Below, in pieces: positions 47,331-59,790 of a stretch of 64,000 nt of DNA. The position numbers and the translations under genes were made by a program. The stretch spans positions 65,440,717 to 65,504,716 of the forward strand of contig CM034534.1 of the NCBI GenBank assembly GCA_020002185.1, written 5' to 3'. The first letter of the stretch is position 1; the number at the start of each line of letters is the position of its first letter. Source of the DNA: Paraescarpia echinospica. Lineage: Eukaryota > Annelida > Polychaeta > Sabellida > Siboglinidae. Below the pieces are notes generated by a model that worked only from the letters and a program-made list of their open reading frames with translations, did no database searches and was not told the DNA's origin.

Positions 47331-48320
47331 ACGATGATGTGTGTCTTCAGCGATCAATGCTGTGTCGCTTTGTGTGTCCAGTGATGGAACGACATCGGCA
47401 CTTTTAGTGGCGACCCGCGAAGTGTGACTACAGCAATGTCGACTATATAATTATAGTAGAAAAACACGTAGAGTAGTTGTACTAATTCGTACATTCACAG
47501 ACAGTTCAAAGAACTTCCGCGCAACACTTTAGACCGATCTTTCCTTACGAGTACAATTTTAATACCTATTTTCCATGCTTACCCCAACAAACAAACCTAA
47601 ACAGCTTCGGTCGGCAAACTCTAATCTACTTTGTATTCCAATAATTAAGACGAATGCTGGAACTAGAGTTTTTTTCGGTTGCTGCACCAACTTTATGGCA
47701 CTAACTTCCTATTGGTGTTAAGTCAGTAAGAAATATAGTTTCATTTCGCCGTCATCTAAAAACCTGTCTTTTTAATACTACATATCCTCCTTAACTTCTT
47801 GGCAATTTCATCCATCTTTTGACGACCTTTGCTCCGTACTTGACAATGAGAACGCTTAATCCTTTGGATTTGTTGCGCCTCTAACCTAGGATCTTCTGAG
47901 AATATTGGCGCTAATGAAGTAATTCCATTATCATTATTATATATTGTCTTGGATGTGTTCTTTCGAGCCAAAATTATGACAATGCATGCACATGGGACAG
48001 GACATCTACAGGACAGACAGGATATCCATTAACGTTCGAGAGTTAAATGAAACGACTTTACCGCACAGTTAGTGATCCACATATATTTAACTTCACTGAA
48101 GAAACATATAAGAAAGGCGCTGGTACACATGTTGTGTACAGATAAGATTGAAACAATACAAAATAAAAGCCCACCAATACTAACTGTACGTAATCATGTT
48201 ATTCCATGTTTCAACAATTCCCCGTATCGGGTGGGATTCTAAATGTGACGGAGTTTTCTAATACCGAACCTTCCAATTCAGAGCCCGAACAGAAAATACT
48301 TTGCTTTAACCATATCGCCA
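47331..48320. other. No gene recognised
   Basis: A 71-codon minus frame at 47756-47971 is basic (RIKRSHCQVRSKGRQKMDE) but has no recognised homology. Confidence 0.45.
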
Positions 48321-48329
48321 ACTTCTTCA

Positions 48330-48720
48330 TTGTCGTTACTATCGTCGTCATCGCCGTCGTCATGTCACCAATAAAATCACCACCATCAACTTCATTGCTA
48401 TCGCAAATTGTGTCATCATCGCCAACTTCACCTTCGTCGCCATCACCAATGTCATCACTGTCGCTCTCATCACCACACATCTCCGTCGTTGTCGTTTTCG
48501 TTATTACCGTCATCATCACCATCCCCACCATCACTGCCACCATCCCCACCACCATCATCACCACCACCAACACCATCATCATCACCATCATCACCATCAT
48601 CATCATCATCAACGCCATTGTCACCCTAATCGCCATCACCGCCATCACCGCCATCATCGCCATCACCGCCATCATCTTCACCATCACCATCAACATAACA
48701 TCAGTAACACCATCACCATC
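48330..48720. repeat. Imperfect (ATC)n/(CAC) microsatellite
   Basis: Long cat/cac/atc-rich tract. Because the unit is three bases long, all frames stay open on both strands (Ile/Thr-rich, His-rich, Met/Val-rich); these are not genes. Confidence 0.9.
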
Positions 48721-49355
48721 ATCGCCATCATCTGTACCTCCGCTATCACCACATTCATAATGTCTTGCGCCAAAGTTTCTCTGTCTGCTTCACTTGTTCT
48801 GACGGTACCTCGTCTTGCCCTCGTCGAGGAGTCGACTTGTTCCCCTCGCCACCTCTCACTGCAATGGCTGTGATTGCGTGATTCGTGATTGCAGTTTGAT
48901 AGTTGAATTACAAAATGTGTTCGAGGGTTGATGGTTCAACTCATTATACGGACAACCAGATTGGCAACAATTAAGAACACCGACTAGCATCACAGCGAAC
49001 TCATTATTCAATTAAACAGTTGTGTCACCACCGATAACCATGTACTTATTGTTATAACTGAATGAAGTGAGAACAAATTAATTGTAGGACGGTATCCAAA
49101 CTCGAATCATGCATCCAAATTATCTACGGGTTAGATATGTGGAATGCTACCACGTGTTGATGTTATAACCTAGAAACCTTGTGTTTGTTTTAAATAGTAC
49201 ATCTACAGTGCCTTTTCGTTGGAGTCAAATGAGCGGATGAACTATTCGCATGAACCAAAGCGGCGTGTTTCAAGGCAAAATGGAAAAACTTAAGTGCCCG
49301 GCTCCAATCAACTACTGGTATGGCGCGTACGATTCGGCATATGGAATTGTAGATT

Positions 49356-49519
49356 AACAGCATTAAAATAGCAATACACCGATTGTTACATAGCTGAGGA
49401 TAACGTTCGTCGAAAGAAGCCATTATAACTGCGGGAAGGAAGATGATTTCATCGAAAGATTGGTGAACCATTTCCGGTGATCGGGTTTTGGGTAAAATCT
49501 GTGTTCCGGTTATATTTTT
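49356..49519. repeat. Dispersed repeat R2, copy 1
   Basis: Shares aacagcattaaaatagcaat, tgNtacatagctgaggataacg, aactgcgggaaggaag and gaNcgggttttgggtaaaa with the copy at 52.80 kb, in the same order and strand. Confidence 0.75.
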
Positions 49520-49546
49520 ACAACAGAAAGTACTCCAGTGATGCAC

Positions 49547-51180
49547 AAAATAAAAACATTGTGAAATACTTTCTCAAGTGCATATTTTGTAACCTTACAA
49601 CAACGCCAATATAGAATGAAATGGCTCTAAATGCAGCCTAACAGTTGTTTGGGATCGTTATCGTGGGCCGTGCCTTCAATAGGCATATACGCAACGTTGA
49701 AACCGTGCAATCATGTTAAACTCTAGTATGGATGATTCATTATATACACAGGGAAAGCCGTGTCTACTGCATCGTTAGTCAGTGTACACTAAACGAAACA
49801 GTTGTTGTGGAAGCTGACTCGCACGTACAACAAACACGTGAATGTATAGGTCACTATAACAATACACGCGGGATAATTGCATGCTTTAATTAGGAATTAA
49901 TCTGCGGGGGTTCTGTAGCCAAAAGTAGGAATCAATTTTGACAAACTGTTGACGGCTAATCTTGGTGTCGTCATCGTCAACGGGCGCCGTGTCTGCTACA
50001 AACATTGTGGCGACCACGCTCCTGCATTTCACGTGATCAAATTCTAAATAAAAACGTAGAACATCTTTCGGTTAGAACTTGCGCCAGATGGTTATTTAGC
50101 ACTTGTTTAGGTGTCGCGTGTGAATTGTGCCCGTGATCTGGGCTATAACAATACGTAGAAAGGCACACCGAAGCAAATCAACCATCTACTTGAAGCAACG
50201 ACCATCCTTACTATAAATACTAATATATCCCCATAAACATAACGCCATCACCGTCCGTGAAAGTGTACGACTTCCACAAGGTTATATTTGCCGTTTCCCG
50301 ATGATCCGCGATGGTGACGACATCAACGGTGGGACGCATTGACAAGGACGTTAAACCACCGGATTGTCGATCACGAGGACTTAGGTTAGAGACTGCCGTG
50401 CTTTCGAAGCTACCTTTTTCATCCCACTTTGCCTATGTTTTGTTTCTGATGAGAACAATGAGTAAGTCCCTTCTACTTAGTGTATACGCCAGAGAAGGTG
50501 AACTATTTAAATGCCCGGGGTAGATGTAACACGACGTGGGCTCATAGTTTGGTGGCTTCTATATCTAAAGGTAAACCATCTCTAGCCGTAGCGGCATGCA
50601 AACAAGTTCACTTCCGGCCCGAATTGCGGATCAGCACCACCTATCGACTAACATGTAATTGCAGAACCCCATTAATTGGTATGGTGACCATTGGTACTTC
50701 CTCCCTCCGACGATCAGAGCTGCAGCATTGTCGAAGACGTGAGAAGCGCCGAGCAGACAGCTTATACAGCAGCAATGTCGTAACCGAGTCCGTAAAAAGT
50801 GGACTACTTAACAGTATAATATGGATGGGATTTGCTGGTCCGATGATCTTTCGAGTGCTTGGGCAGTGCGCCATACTTGTAGAGCAGCGAGCCCGTTCAT
50901 AAACGCCACCACACCCCGCTGACAGCGACTTCCGGTCGGGTGTTGATGAACGACCAACGGGCAGGGAAATAAATCTACGCGCTCAGTTCTCAATGGAAAG
51001 TCTACACATCTTTTTGTAGTGATTTTCACCGCGTACAATTAGTCTGTGCGTGACAGAACACACCGTGAATGCTCTCGACTGGTCCAGCAGTGGACTGTAT
51101 GGTATTAAAAAAAAGACTTACAACGTATAAATAAAGTGTTCTTGTTAATGTGTTGTTAAAGGTAAATGAAATGTATCGTC
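49547..51180. other. No gene recognised
   Basis: A 140-codon plus frame (50480-50902) has no recognisable domain and no supporting codon bias that I can judge by eye. Confidence 0.45.
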
Positions 51181-51194
51181 AGAGCACATTACTG

Positions 51195-51375
51195 AGAATA
51201 CAAGGCATGTGTGTGCCAGTATGTATGTGCGTGCGCGCGTGTGTGTACATGCGTGCGTGTGCTTGGGTGCGTGCGTGCGTGGGTGCGCGAGTTTGTTAGT
51301 GTAAATATGTATGCCCGTGTATGTGTGCACGTATGAGTGCGTGTATGCATGCACGTATGTGTGCGCGCGCGTGTT
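51195..51375. repeat. GTGCGT-type microsatellite
   Basis: Degenerate alternating purine/pyrimidine tract (gtgcgtgcgtg, cgcgcgcgtg), a potential Z-DNA former. Confidence 0.85.
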
Positions 51376-51779
51376 TGTGGACTTGCGAACTCAGTATAGT
51401 CATACCTGTGCATTACATTATATATTATTATATCTCTCTCCTCGCTGCCAGCTCTCGTACTAAATCTCCCCTCTTCATTTTAACACTCCTAGTTTCCTCT
51501 TCTTCGTTAATTTCCACCTCTCTCCAATCTATCCTTCCCTCGTCTGTGCCTTCCTCCGTATCTATCATAAATAGGGAAGTGAGAATATGAAAGGAGACCG
51601 GACGTTTATGTGAAGTAAAACCTCTCCTGCATGTCATGTTTGTCATCTGTCCACGTTAAGATATGACGCGTAACACAAGCGGCCCTCGATCTTTAAACGA
51701 ATGAAACGTTGTTTTAGTGCGTACGTAGTGACGCGATCATTCGGCGGTGCAGTAATACACGTACGTTTACGGCACACAT

Positions 51780-51811
51780 ACATACGTACGTACGTCGTAC
51801 GTACACGCGTG

Positions 51812-51891
<80 letters not shown>

Positions 51892-52062
51892 CGTGTATAC
51901 ATACATACATACATAAATACATACATACATACATACATACATACAAACAAGCATATGCTCACGCATGCACGCACGCATACGCACGCATGAACGCACGCAT
52001 GCACGCACACACGCACGCACGCATGCACGCACGCATGCACGCAAGCACGCACGCGCGCGCAC
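51780..52062. repeat. Compound microsatellite: CGTA, CTGC, ATAC, CGCA blocks
   Basis: (tacg)n at 51780-51803, (ctgc)n at about 51812-51891, (atac)n at 51896-51943, then (cgca/tgca)n to 52062. The blocks differ by one or two point changes per unit, consistent with successive slippage from a common tetranucleotide. Confidence 0.95.
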
Positions 52063-52800
52063 ACATTTAAATGTGGTATTTATACACGGACTTTTATGCA
52101 TGATCGTGACTTTCTAAACAGTATATTTACACACGGACATTTATACACGGACATGGAGGAGAGCCTACACGCTATTATAACCAAATGAGTAAACTGAACA
52201 AACGCGCTAATTTTACAGACATTCAAGGTCACAGTTTGCGTAATCGCAATATCTACACGTGGTGTCCAGTTGGGAATTAATACCGGTCAGTGAGGTTGGT
52301 CACCGGACGTTGAAGTTTCGGGTTCCACCAACTGGCATAATTCAGTAAGTTGAGAATTTTGAACCTCACAACCTCTAGTTTTCAAGATATTCGACGGATT
52401 AGAATGTTTAACAACTGCTGACTTCTTTGTTATGTAGTTTGAGGATGTCCATACAAACTCGCTAAAACTGCAGTCAATATTGGATAACCGGAAATAGACC
52501 CTACACATCCACTCACTGGATAGCAAAGGACTGGAATAAACATCCCGAGTCAGCGGTAAAGACATCAACCAATTCAAGAGTCGTATTGACAGACACTTGA
52601 AGAATTGGGCGGAGGATCACACGCGTCAACGCCTATATCAACCGTGCCAAAGAGAGGTGGCTCAAGGTAAACCAACTTCCGGTGTCGCCAGGTCACGCGA
52701 AAGGTTCCGCGGCGACATTTCAGTGAGACTCGGCCCTTTGTTTAAAGCATTTAACTATTGCTTTGACGTGTACGGGTCGGAGTAAGGACTAGTTGATATT

Positions 52801-52960
52801 ATCAGCTTTAAAAATAGCAGTACACTGATTGCTACATAACTGATGATAACGCTCGTTTACATAATCCTTTAATATTTATAGCTGCGGGAAGGAAGGTGAA
52901 TGTTTGGTAAACTGTTTTATTGACCGGGTTTTTGGTAAAAATTATGTTCTTGTTATAATT
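52801..52960. repeat. Dispersed repeat R2, copy 2
   Basis: agctttaaaaatagcagtac, gctacataactgatgataac and gctgcgggaaggaaggtgaa match copy 1 at 49.36 kb at roughly 75-80% by eye. Confidence 0.75.
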
Positions 52961-52997
52961 CCTATATATAACCTATTAACAAACTTAGAATGTAAAA

Positions 52998-52998
52998 C

Positions 52999-53032
<34 letters not shown>
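52998..53032. repeat. (TA)n microsatellite
   Basis: TA repeat just outside the left end of the long-TIR element. Confidence 0.9.
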
Positions 53033-53033
<1 letters not shown>

Positions 53034-53190
53034 GTTGCACGGTTTATTTGCGAAACAAACAACGTAGTTGAAGAAGTTGTGATTAACAATGGTTTGTCTG
53101 GTAGTTGATGTCGAAATGTAGAACGTGCGCTGTATTTTTTAATAACGTTTCTTTTGTCAGAACCACGAAATCGTATATAATAAAAAACAA

Positions 53191-53682
53191 TTAGTCAGGG
53201 ATCCAGACCAAGGAATATAAAATGGACGGGACAGCGCTTCCTACACTTTGCAGGCCTCATTTTTGATTTAATATGATGCCTCATGATGAAGAATTGAGTG
53301 GCCTGCTCGGCTATCTCGATTGCGAACACATTAACATTTTGATTTCAACATACGTACCCTTAAAACATTTGTGAAATTTTCGGTATCGCTTATTTTTCAA
53401 AATTGTGTAATAACTGCATCTAAAGTGAATCAAACAAACTGATGACAAGTACGTAAAGGGATTCGTACATGGTTTATCGTATGGTGATGTAAAAATTGAG
53501 AAAATATGACATTGACAGGTCCAAAATGGTAATTTAGGTACAAAATAAAAAAAATATCGCAAATTGGGAACATTGAGATGTATGTAAGTGCATTAACTTC
53601 GAAAAAAAGTAACACTGGGGGCAACCATGAGTAAAACATTAGTAGAAATGGTATGGTTAACCAAATCGGATCATATCAAAAT
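53191..53682 (+). repeat. Left terminal inverted repeat
   Basis: Begins ttagtcagggatccagac and contains cgcttcctacactttgcagg and ggcctgctcggctatctcga; partner at 56020-56601. Confidence 0.9.
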
Positions 53683-53993
53683 TGCAAGAAAATCAGTTTC
53701 TTTGTGAACCACATCACATATTTATGGTCTTTACATTATAATACATATACTAATATTAATAGTTAACACTTTATTTGTAATACGTCAGTTATCAGACAGC
53801 TTAAAACTGGTGGCTGTGTGTCTACATTGTCAAACGCGGAAAGAAACATTGAAGTGCTTAGTATCAAAGTTAGTCATCGTACATGTCAACGTTCGAGTAC
53901 GTTCAGGGTGTTCAGTTGATAACACCTGGCAAAGCCAATTTACTTATTTTCGTCGCTCTCTTCCACTATAGTTAATTACGATATTGTTTGGAT

Positions 53994-55300
53994 TCACTGA
54001 ACATTTACGCAACTAACACCAGCTGTATAGCAGGAGCAGCTCACGTTGCACATGCTCTTGCTGCACTGACAATGGTGCTTTTGTTTGACTGCTGGAGGCT
54101 TAGCTGGTTTATCCAGCATGACCGGAACTAAGTGCCCATTCAGAAGCTGTCTGCCAAATGATGTGGAATCGGGAGAGCTTAGGGTGCACTAGTGAGATCT
54201 CTTGCAGGTATCGATTCGATATATCTGGTATTTGAAAGCACTCTCAGTTGGGGACAGTTTCCTCATATCTCGCTTGATGCGTCCGAAGATGTGTGCACGT
54301 AAGTGATTGAGGTTCACACTGAAGTCGGAGTACAGCTTCAGAAAGAAAACCCTGCATGATTCGCTAACTGCTGCTGACACAACAATTGAATCTTCTCCTA
54401 TTCTCCTAACTGCGTCATGTCTGTGAGGTCGGATGCATTCATCATTGTAACCTTGAAAGATTTGTTCTGTCCTTTTCTAAATGCTTAACTAACTGTGTCA
54501 CATCCACGCTTTACGTGGCCACAGAGAAGACCCGAAATGGCAAATACAATTGGCAAACTGAACTTGTGAGCTAGCGTTCCTGCCATGACCAAGATAAGTA
54601 CGTCTGTGTCTGTAGCTTGTATAACTACTCGCATGTAGCCATAGTGGGTCATACAGTAAGATGTATATGATGTGAGTGTCTGCCTCTTCATGGTCTCCAC
54701 ATGCCAGTCCGAGTAGCACTACTGGTCCATCAGTGATGACTACAGCTTTGTCTGCTTCTTTGAAGAGGCCAGCAAGAATCAGTTTCACGTCTTGAGGTAC
54801 TGCTAAATGATGTGTTGTCCAGGATCCGGCAAGGTTATTCCGCAGGGCTGCTTTGTTTTTGGGGTTCGCAATAAATGCCTTCTATGGTGGAATAAACAAG
54901 TTGTATTTGACTTCATAAGTACGGCTTCATTGCTGAGTTAGTTGTCGGCGGATTCGTACATCAACCGGATTCGTACAACAACTTACAAACTCTTCGATGG
55001 TTCAATGTCGCACCTGTCTCAGACCATGCTGGCACAGTACAGTGTGCAGGGATTGACGAGAGTAACTTCTTTAGATGCCTTTCTTGCATGTCTGCAAATA
55101 TTTTGCATCCGATGTCTTGCTTACGGTGTATAAATGCCATTGCATCTACACTTAACATCACATCTTCGTTCATGGCAGGCATTTAATCTTCCTCAAATCA
55201 ACAACCTTTGAGCTGGGCCTTCATGACAGCCACGTAATCTGCCTTTTTCACTTTCCTCATTGCATAGCCAAGTGCCATGTCTTTGGACCCATTAGAAAGA
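53994..55300 (-). pseudogene. Decayed PIN/FEN1-like protein with Cys-rich tail
   Basis: In minus-strand order, in shifting frames: SKDMALGYAMRKVKKADYVA; VDAMAFIHRKQDIGCKIF and ADMQERHLKKLLSSIPAHCT; FIANPKNKAALRNNLAGSW; VKLILAGLFKEADKAVVITD; CGDHEEADTHI; YGYMRVVIQATDTDVLILVM; FFLKLYSDFSVNLNHLRAHI with KLSPTESAFKYQIYRI; and CQCSKSMCNVSCSCYTAGVSC. The acidic motifs E-E-A-D and T-D-T-D spaced by a hydrophobic strand resemble the metal-binding core of PIN/FEN1-type nucleases. The same order occurs in uncharacterised proteins of cnidarians and molluscs, as I recall. Several frameshifts and stops make it non-functional. Confidence 0.65.
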
Positions 55301-56019
55301 TAATGTATTACAGTTCACGAAAAGTAAGTATCTAAACATTTTATATTTTTATTCGACTAGAAATGCGATTTCCAAACAGTGTTTGCATATTTCAAGTCGG
55401 GATAAATCTGCGCGGGCCAAAGTTGTCCAACCTCTTGTGCATTCTAGAGTGACTAACGCACGTTTACATTGGGATATTTACAGGAATATGACTATTTTAA
55501 AGAAGATAAATAATAATATTATTCAGAAAAATAGTTGAAATTCCAAATATATGATTATGTCGGCACAAAACGGTACCTCAAAGTTGTCGTGTTATGGTGA
55601 GGGAGACTTTATTTTCACACCGGGCTGTCAAATCTAACAATTCGGTTTCCTGCGTGCTGTTTATACAAACACGTAGTTCTGGAATCATGTTTAGTATTTA
55701 TTAAACTCAATAACACGTGATATTAACAATGTCATTTATAAATTGATTGTATTAATTTCTCTTATCTATATTTTCAGAATCTATGGCTGCAAGATGGATT
55801 TCATAAAACCCCAAGGGCCAGAAGAATAACAATAAAAAACATTTGTGGTTTTTCGGACTACAACATACCAGGATAGGCGACCGACAATGGGAAAACTATT
55901 ATGATCCATGTTCCGGCAAAGGATGCAAACTGTGCAAAAGATGGACTGAATTGTATTGTTGAATTCCATCTTAACATTTCACAAATGTAAGGATCATGCA
56001 GTCTTTGGAATTGGTATAA

Positions 56020-56302
56020 TTTTGATATGATCCGCTTTGGTTAACCATACGATTTCTACTAATGTTTTACTCATGGTTGCCCCCAGTGTTCCCCAACAAT
56101 TGCCATAAACACACCTTATGATCCCACGTAATAAGTTATCCACATGTCAGATATTTTTCGAAATTAATACACTTACATACATCTCAATTGTCCCAATTTG
56201 CGATATTTGGGTTATTTTGTACCCAAATTACCATTTTTGGACTTCTCAATGTCATATTTGCTCAATTATGACATCACCATACGATAGATCAACTACAATT
56301 CC

Positions 56303-56337
<35 letters not shown>

Positions 56338-56601
56338 ATCAGTTTGTTTGATTCACTGTTGATGCAGTTATGAAACAAATTTAGAAAAATAAGCGATACC
56401 GACAATTTCACAAATATTTTATGGGTACGTATGTTCAAACCAATATGTTGGTGTGTTCGCAATCGAAATGGCCGAGCAGGCCTCTTGATTCTTCATCCTG
56501 ACATAGCACATTAAAACGAAAATGAGGCCTGCAAAGTGTAGGAAGCGATGTCCGGTCCATCCTAAGATAATACCCTTTTGACGCTCTGGATCCCTGACTA
56601 A
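56020..56601 (-). repeat. Right terminal inverted repeat with (TA)n insertion
   Basis: Reverse complement of the left arm. It carries a TA run at 56305-56335 that the left arm lacks, at the point where the left arm reads gatgacaagtacgtaaaggg. Confidence 0.9.
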
Positions 56602-56914
56602 ATATAACGGTAACGGTAACGGCAACATGCGAGAGTTAAGACTCGAAAAAGATTCCTGCAACACACAACCTGAACATTGATTTTCGTACGACGATAGTTT
56701 ATTGACAGTTCAATTCTCAATAAAATATTGTAACCTATAACTAGTTTCAACTTAGGTACATGGTATGTAATTTCACAGAATGAAGATCAATTTCTTCTAA
56801 ATGATGGGGTTAAGAAATTGTTTTAAACATCAACATTATTTGTCTCAAACATCGTGTGAGCGCGTTGAATTGACATGTGTAATCCCCGTAGTTGACTGCC
56901 ATACGACGTGATAA

Positions 56915-57076
56915 CTATGCACCTTCTATTGTTATAAACAATGTGAGACTAATAGTCAAAACTACGCCTAAGACGACGGCGATGAACGCAGGCGCCGACC
57001 ATGATTCCTCCTCTGTGATCCGCGGGTCTCTGTCGACGACGGACTTCGCGCCGCTACCTCCATTTATCGCCGTTGA
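56915..57076 (-). other. Open frame with one predicted membrane span, no start
   Basis: Between two stops, 53 codons include KSVVDRDPRITEEESW, then APAFIAVVLGVVLTISLTLF and ITIEGA before TAG. An acidic stretch, a hydrophobic span of about 20 residues and a short tail look like a last exon of a single-pass protein. There is no ATG and no clear acceptor in the same frame. Confidence 0.2.
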
Positions 57077-57330
57077 TCAGATCGCTCGCTGAGTTTTTGA
57101 TGTTCTTTTACACTTTTATGTGCGTCGCGCCGTTCCCGGTCCTGTTTGTTTCCAACTTCTCGCGATAACGGTCGTCTACCCGGCGTCCAGCGCGTCTGTG
57201 CGACCGATAACACCCAACCGCAGCCGCACTGCTGTATCGAGGCGAACAATCAGCGGAGAACGAGACTTTCCCGCGTCGTCTTTATCGGCGCGTTGGTCTG
57301 CCGCGGTCCCGCACTCTGCTGTATACGCGA
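56960..57330. promoter_or_regulatory. CpG-rich stretch, possible promoter
   Basis: CpG-dense sequence (gacgacggcgatgaacgcag, cgcgggtctctgtcgacgac) in an AT-rich setting. No TATA box or transcript evidence is visible. Confidence 0.25.
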
Positions 57331-57462
57331 ATGCATTTTTATTTCGCAGGATTAAAAAAAAAAAATTAAGATAAGAGTGTGGTACCCAATTAACTAATCG
57401 CGTATGATTGATGACATTTGAGTAATTGATTAATAACGTGTGAGCAGTCGATGGATGGCATG

Positions 57463-57469
57463 TACGCAT

Positions 57470-57536
<67 letters not shown>

Positions 57537-57540
57537 CACA
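57463..57540. repeat. (CGCA)n microsatellite
   Basis: About eighteen copies of cgca. It yields Ala-Cys-Val-Arg and His-Ala-Arg-Thr frames that are not genes. Confidence 0.97.
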
Positions 57541-58330
57541 GTGTAGTACACGCATGCCACAAATCCACAACCACAGATCTGATCTATGTTTTGTACAAGA
57601 CTCACTGTGCACCGTTATTCGGTATCTTAGCATCGAGAAAGTTGCCAATGTCTTATCTGACAGACCGGTTACACTATCACTGTCGTTCCTCGCAGTCTGC
57701 GCGATATAGCGTGAACAATGCAACTTAGGAACGAAACACGGGGTTCAGACGGTCACGAAACTCAAAGTTCAATGTTCACTAAATTCGTAGTTAAATTACG
57801 CACGAAACCAATTTCATTCGTCCACGTTGCCCTGTTGACATATGTTTAATTCGGTCACGAAAGTAACAGTTAATTTGTCAATGGAATTCTTTAATCTTCA
57901 AGGTTCAAGAACGTCATTGTCCGTTTAAAACATTGCAGTAGACAGACATTTTCCTTTATTGTCACAAGATCTTGTCACGTGATGATTTTAGGATCGCATC
58001 GTTCGGGTTTTGTACAGCAAATAGAAACATGTCAAACCCGACTTCGTATTCAAAGTAAACAGAGTGACGCATCCTACTTTATCGACATTTCGCAATCTAA
58101 ACAGCCTGTTTAAGTGAAGATTGGCTCAAATATTTGTTCTTACAATTTGTGCGCGTGCAAACACCGGATGTGGCGTCGTCGACTTTGACTTTCCCGTGTG
58201 GTATTGCTGTCATCTTTAGCACTAGAGTTTAGAACTGCCACTAGACATGTTGAATTAGTAAAATTATGATTCTGTCTAGCTTTCAGATTTAATCTTTTGT
58301 GGACTTAATATGTTGTAATGTTACTGTATA
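57541..58330. other. No gene recognised
   Basis: Stretch between the CGCA tract and the LINE at 58.34 kb; only short open frames. Confidence 0.5.
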
Positions 58331-58339
58331 ACTCCGCCT

Positions 58340-59790
58340 GGATACTCTCTATGAGAGCTTCCTGCCGGTCCCAAGCCCGGGTAAAGGATGAGGGTTAGGC
58401 GTGGGGCTAGCTGCGACCCCACCCCGTAAAACAGACTAGCTACGGAAGTTGAAACAAGAGAGAACACTGCACCCGGGGGTAGAAGCGAAGCAAACCAGGA
58501 AACTGGTTCAATGACGGATGGCAGCCAAACCCGCAAGGAAGCCCTCACCCCCACAACGGATCTCCTAACACCAAAATCAACAATTAACATCGGATGCTGG
58601 AATGTGAGAACGCTGCACCAGACAGGAAGACTGGCCCAAGTTCTCCAGGTAATGCATCAATGCAAGATCATCCTTTTAGGCATCACGGAAGCCAGATAGA
58701 CTGGAGCTGGGAAAAGAATACTGATTACAGGAGACACCATGATATGGTCAGTCAGAAAGACAAGGAAGTGAAAAAGAGTGACAGAATGGATAAATGCACA
58801 TAATTAGAGAGTCTGGCCACGTAGGCAGAAGATGCAGCATGCAGACAAGACATGAAGTCACTCTACAAAATAACGATGAAGTTGAAAGGAAATACAGAAC
58901 CCAACCAGAACGTCCCACTGAAATCCACAGATGAAAAGATCATCACAGTTGAGAAAGGAAGATGGAAAGGTGGAAGGAACACTTCTCAACAATTCTCAAT
59001 ACTTATTCTCCACCCGCCATTGCTGATATTCCCGAGGCAGTGGAGGACCTCACGGTTAACCTCAACCGGACCACCGAAGCAGAAGTCCGAGAAGCCATTA
59101 ACGCTCAGAAGAATGGAAAAGCACCAGGAAATGACAGTATTTGTCCAGAAATGTTAAAAGCAGGGGAAGAGGAAACACCGAGTATAATTTGTTAGATCTT
59201 CCAGAAGATCTGGGATGAAGAAGACACACCAAACAAATGGAAGACGGACATCATCAAACTACAAAAAAGGCGATTTCGGAAACTGCAATAACTGACGTGG
59301 TATCATCTTGCTATCACAAACATACAAGATCTTCAGTCGCATTATACTGAAGAGAATATCAGCAGCTATTGACACCATTCTTCGACAAGAACAAGTCGGT
59401 TTCAGAAGAGGTAAGTATTGCATAGATCACATATTCATATTAAGGCAAATATAAGAACAAAGCGCTGAATGGACCGGTACCATCTACATTGCATTAATTT
59501 ACTTTGAAAAGACTTTCGACTCCATCCACAGAGAATCCTTGTGGAAGATATTTCGTCTATACGGGATCCTCGAGAAGATGGTTAATGTTATCAGGATACT
59601 CCATACAGACGTTCTGCGTCAAGTGACTTGTAACAACCACCTAACAGACAACATCAACATCAAATCTGGCGTGAAGCAGGGATGTATTCTGATGTCTTCC
59701 AATTTACCTCTTTTTAATTTGTTGCACAACACCATTTACTCTCAAACAAGAAGACCAGTTATCTTCTTTGTGCGCCACAATTGAATTGTA
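58340..59790 (+). mobile_element. RTE-like LINE, internally deleted and 3' truncated
   Basis: A GC-rich leader (ccggtcccaagcccgggtaa, ctgcgaccccaccccg) leads into INIGCWNVRTLHQTGRLAQV and ILLGITEAR, the start of an apurinic endonuclease. Most of the endonuclease is gone. Then come KWKTDIIK and RT pieces in shifting frames: RWKEHFSTILN, REAINAQKNGKAPGNDSICP, FEKTFDSIHRESLWKIFRLY, and NINIKSGVKQGCIL. The catalytic YADD block and everything downstream are missing. The family resembles the schistosome SR2/RTE group. Confidence 0.75.

Larger units (their letters stand above)
53191..56601 (-). mobile_element. 3.4-kb element with about 0.5-kb terminal inverted repeats and a nuclease-like gene
   Basis: The segment 53191-53682 reappears reverse-complemented at 56020-56601. 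The outer ends read ttagtcagggatccaga on both, and the inner ends share gggggcaaccatgagtaaaa and ggatcatatcaaaatt. Identity looks like 85-90%; the right arm is longer because of a (TA)n insertion. Between the arms lies one decayed minus-strand gene. If the termini are gtcaggga, the flanks are TA on each side, but TA is self-complementary, so that is weak. I do not recognise the superfamily. Confidence 0.8.

Noticed and set aside
48206..48760. 184-codon and 161-codon frames on opposite strands
   Set aside because: Both are products of a trinucleotide (ATC)n repeat that cannot create stops.
51643..52101. 152-codon Cys/Val/Ala-rich frame
   Set aside because: Translation of tetranucleotide arrays; four-base units give a 12-base period and long open frames by default.
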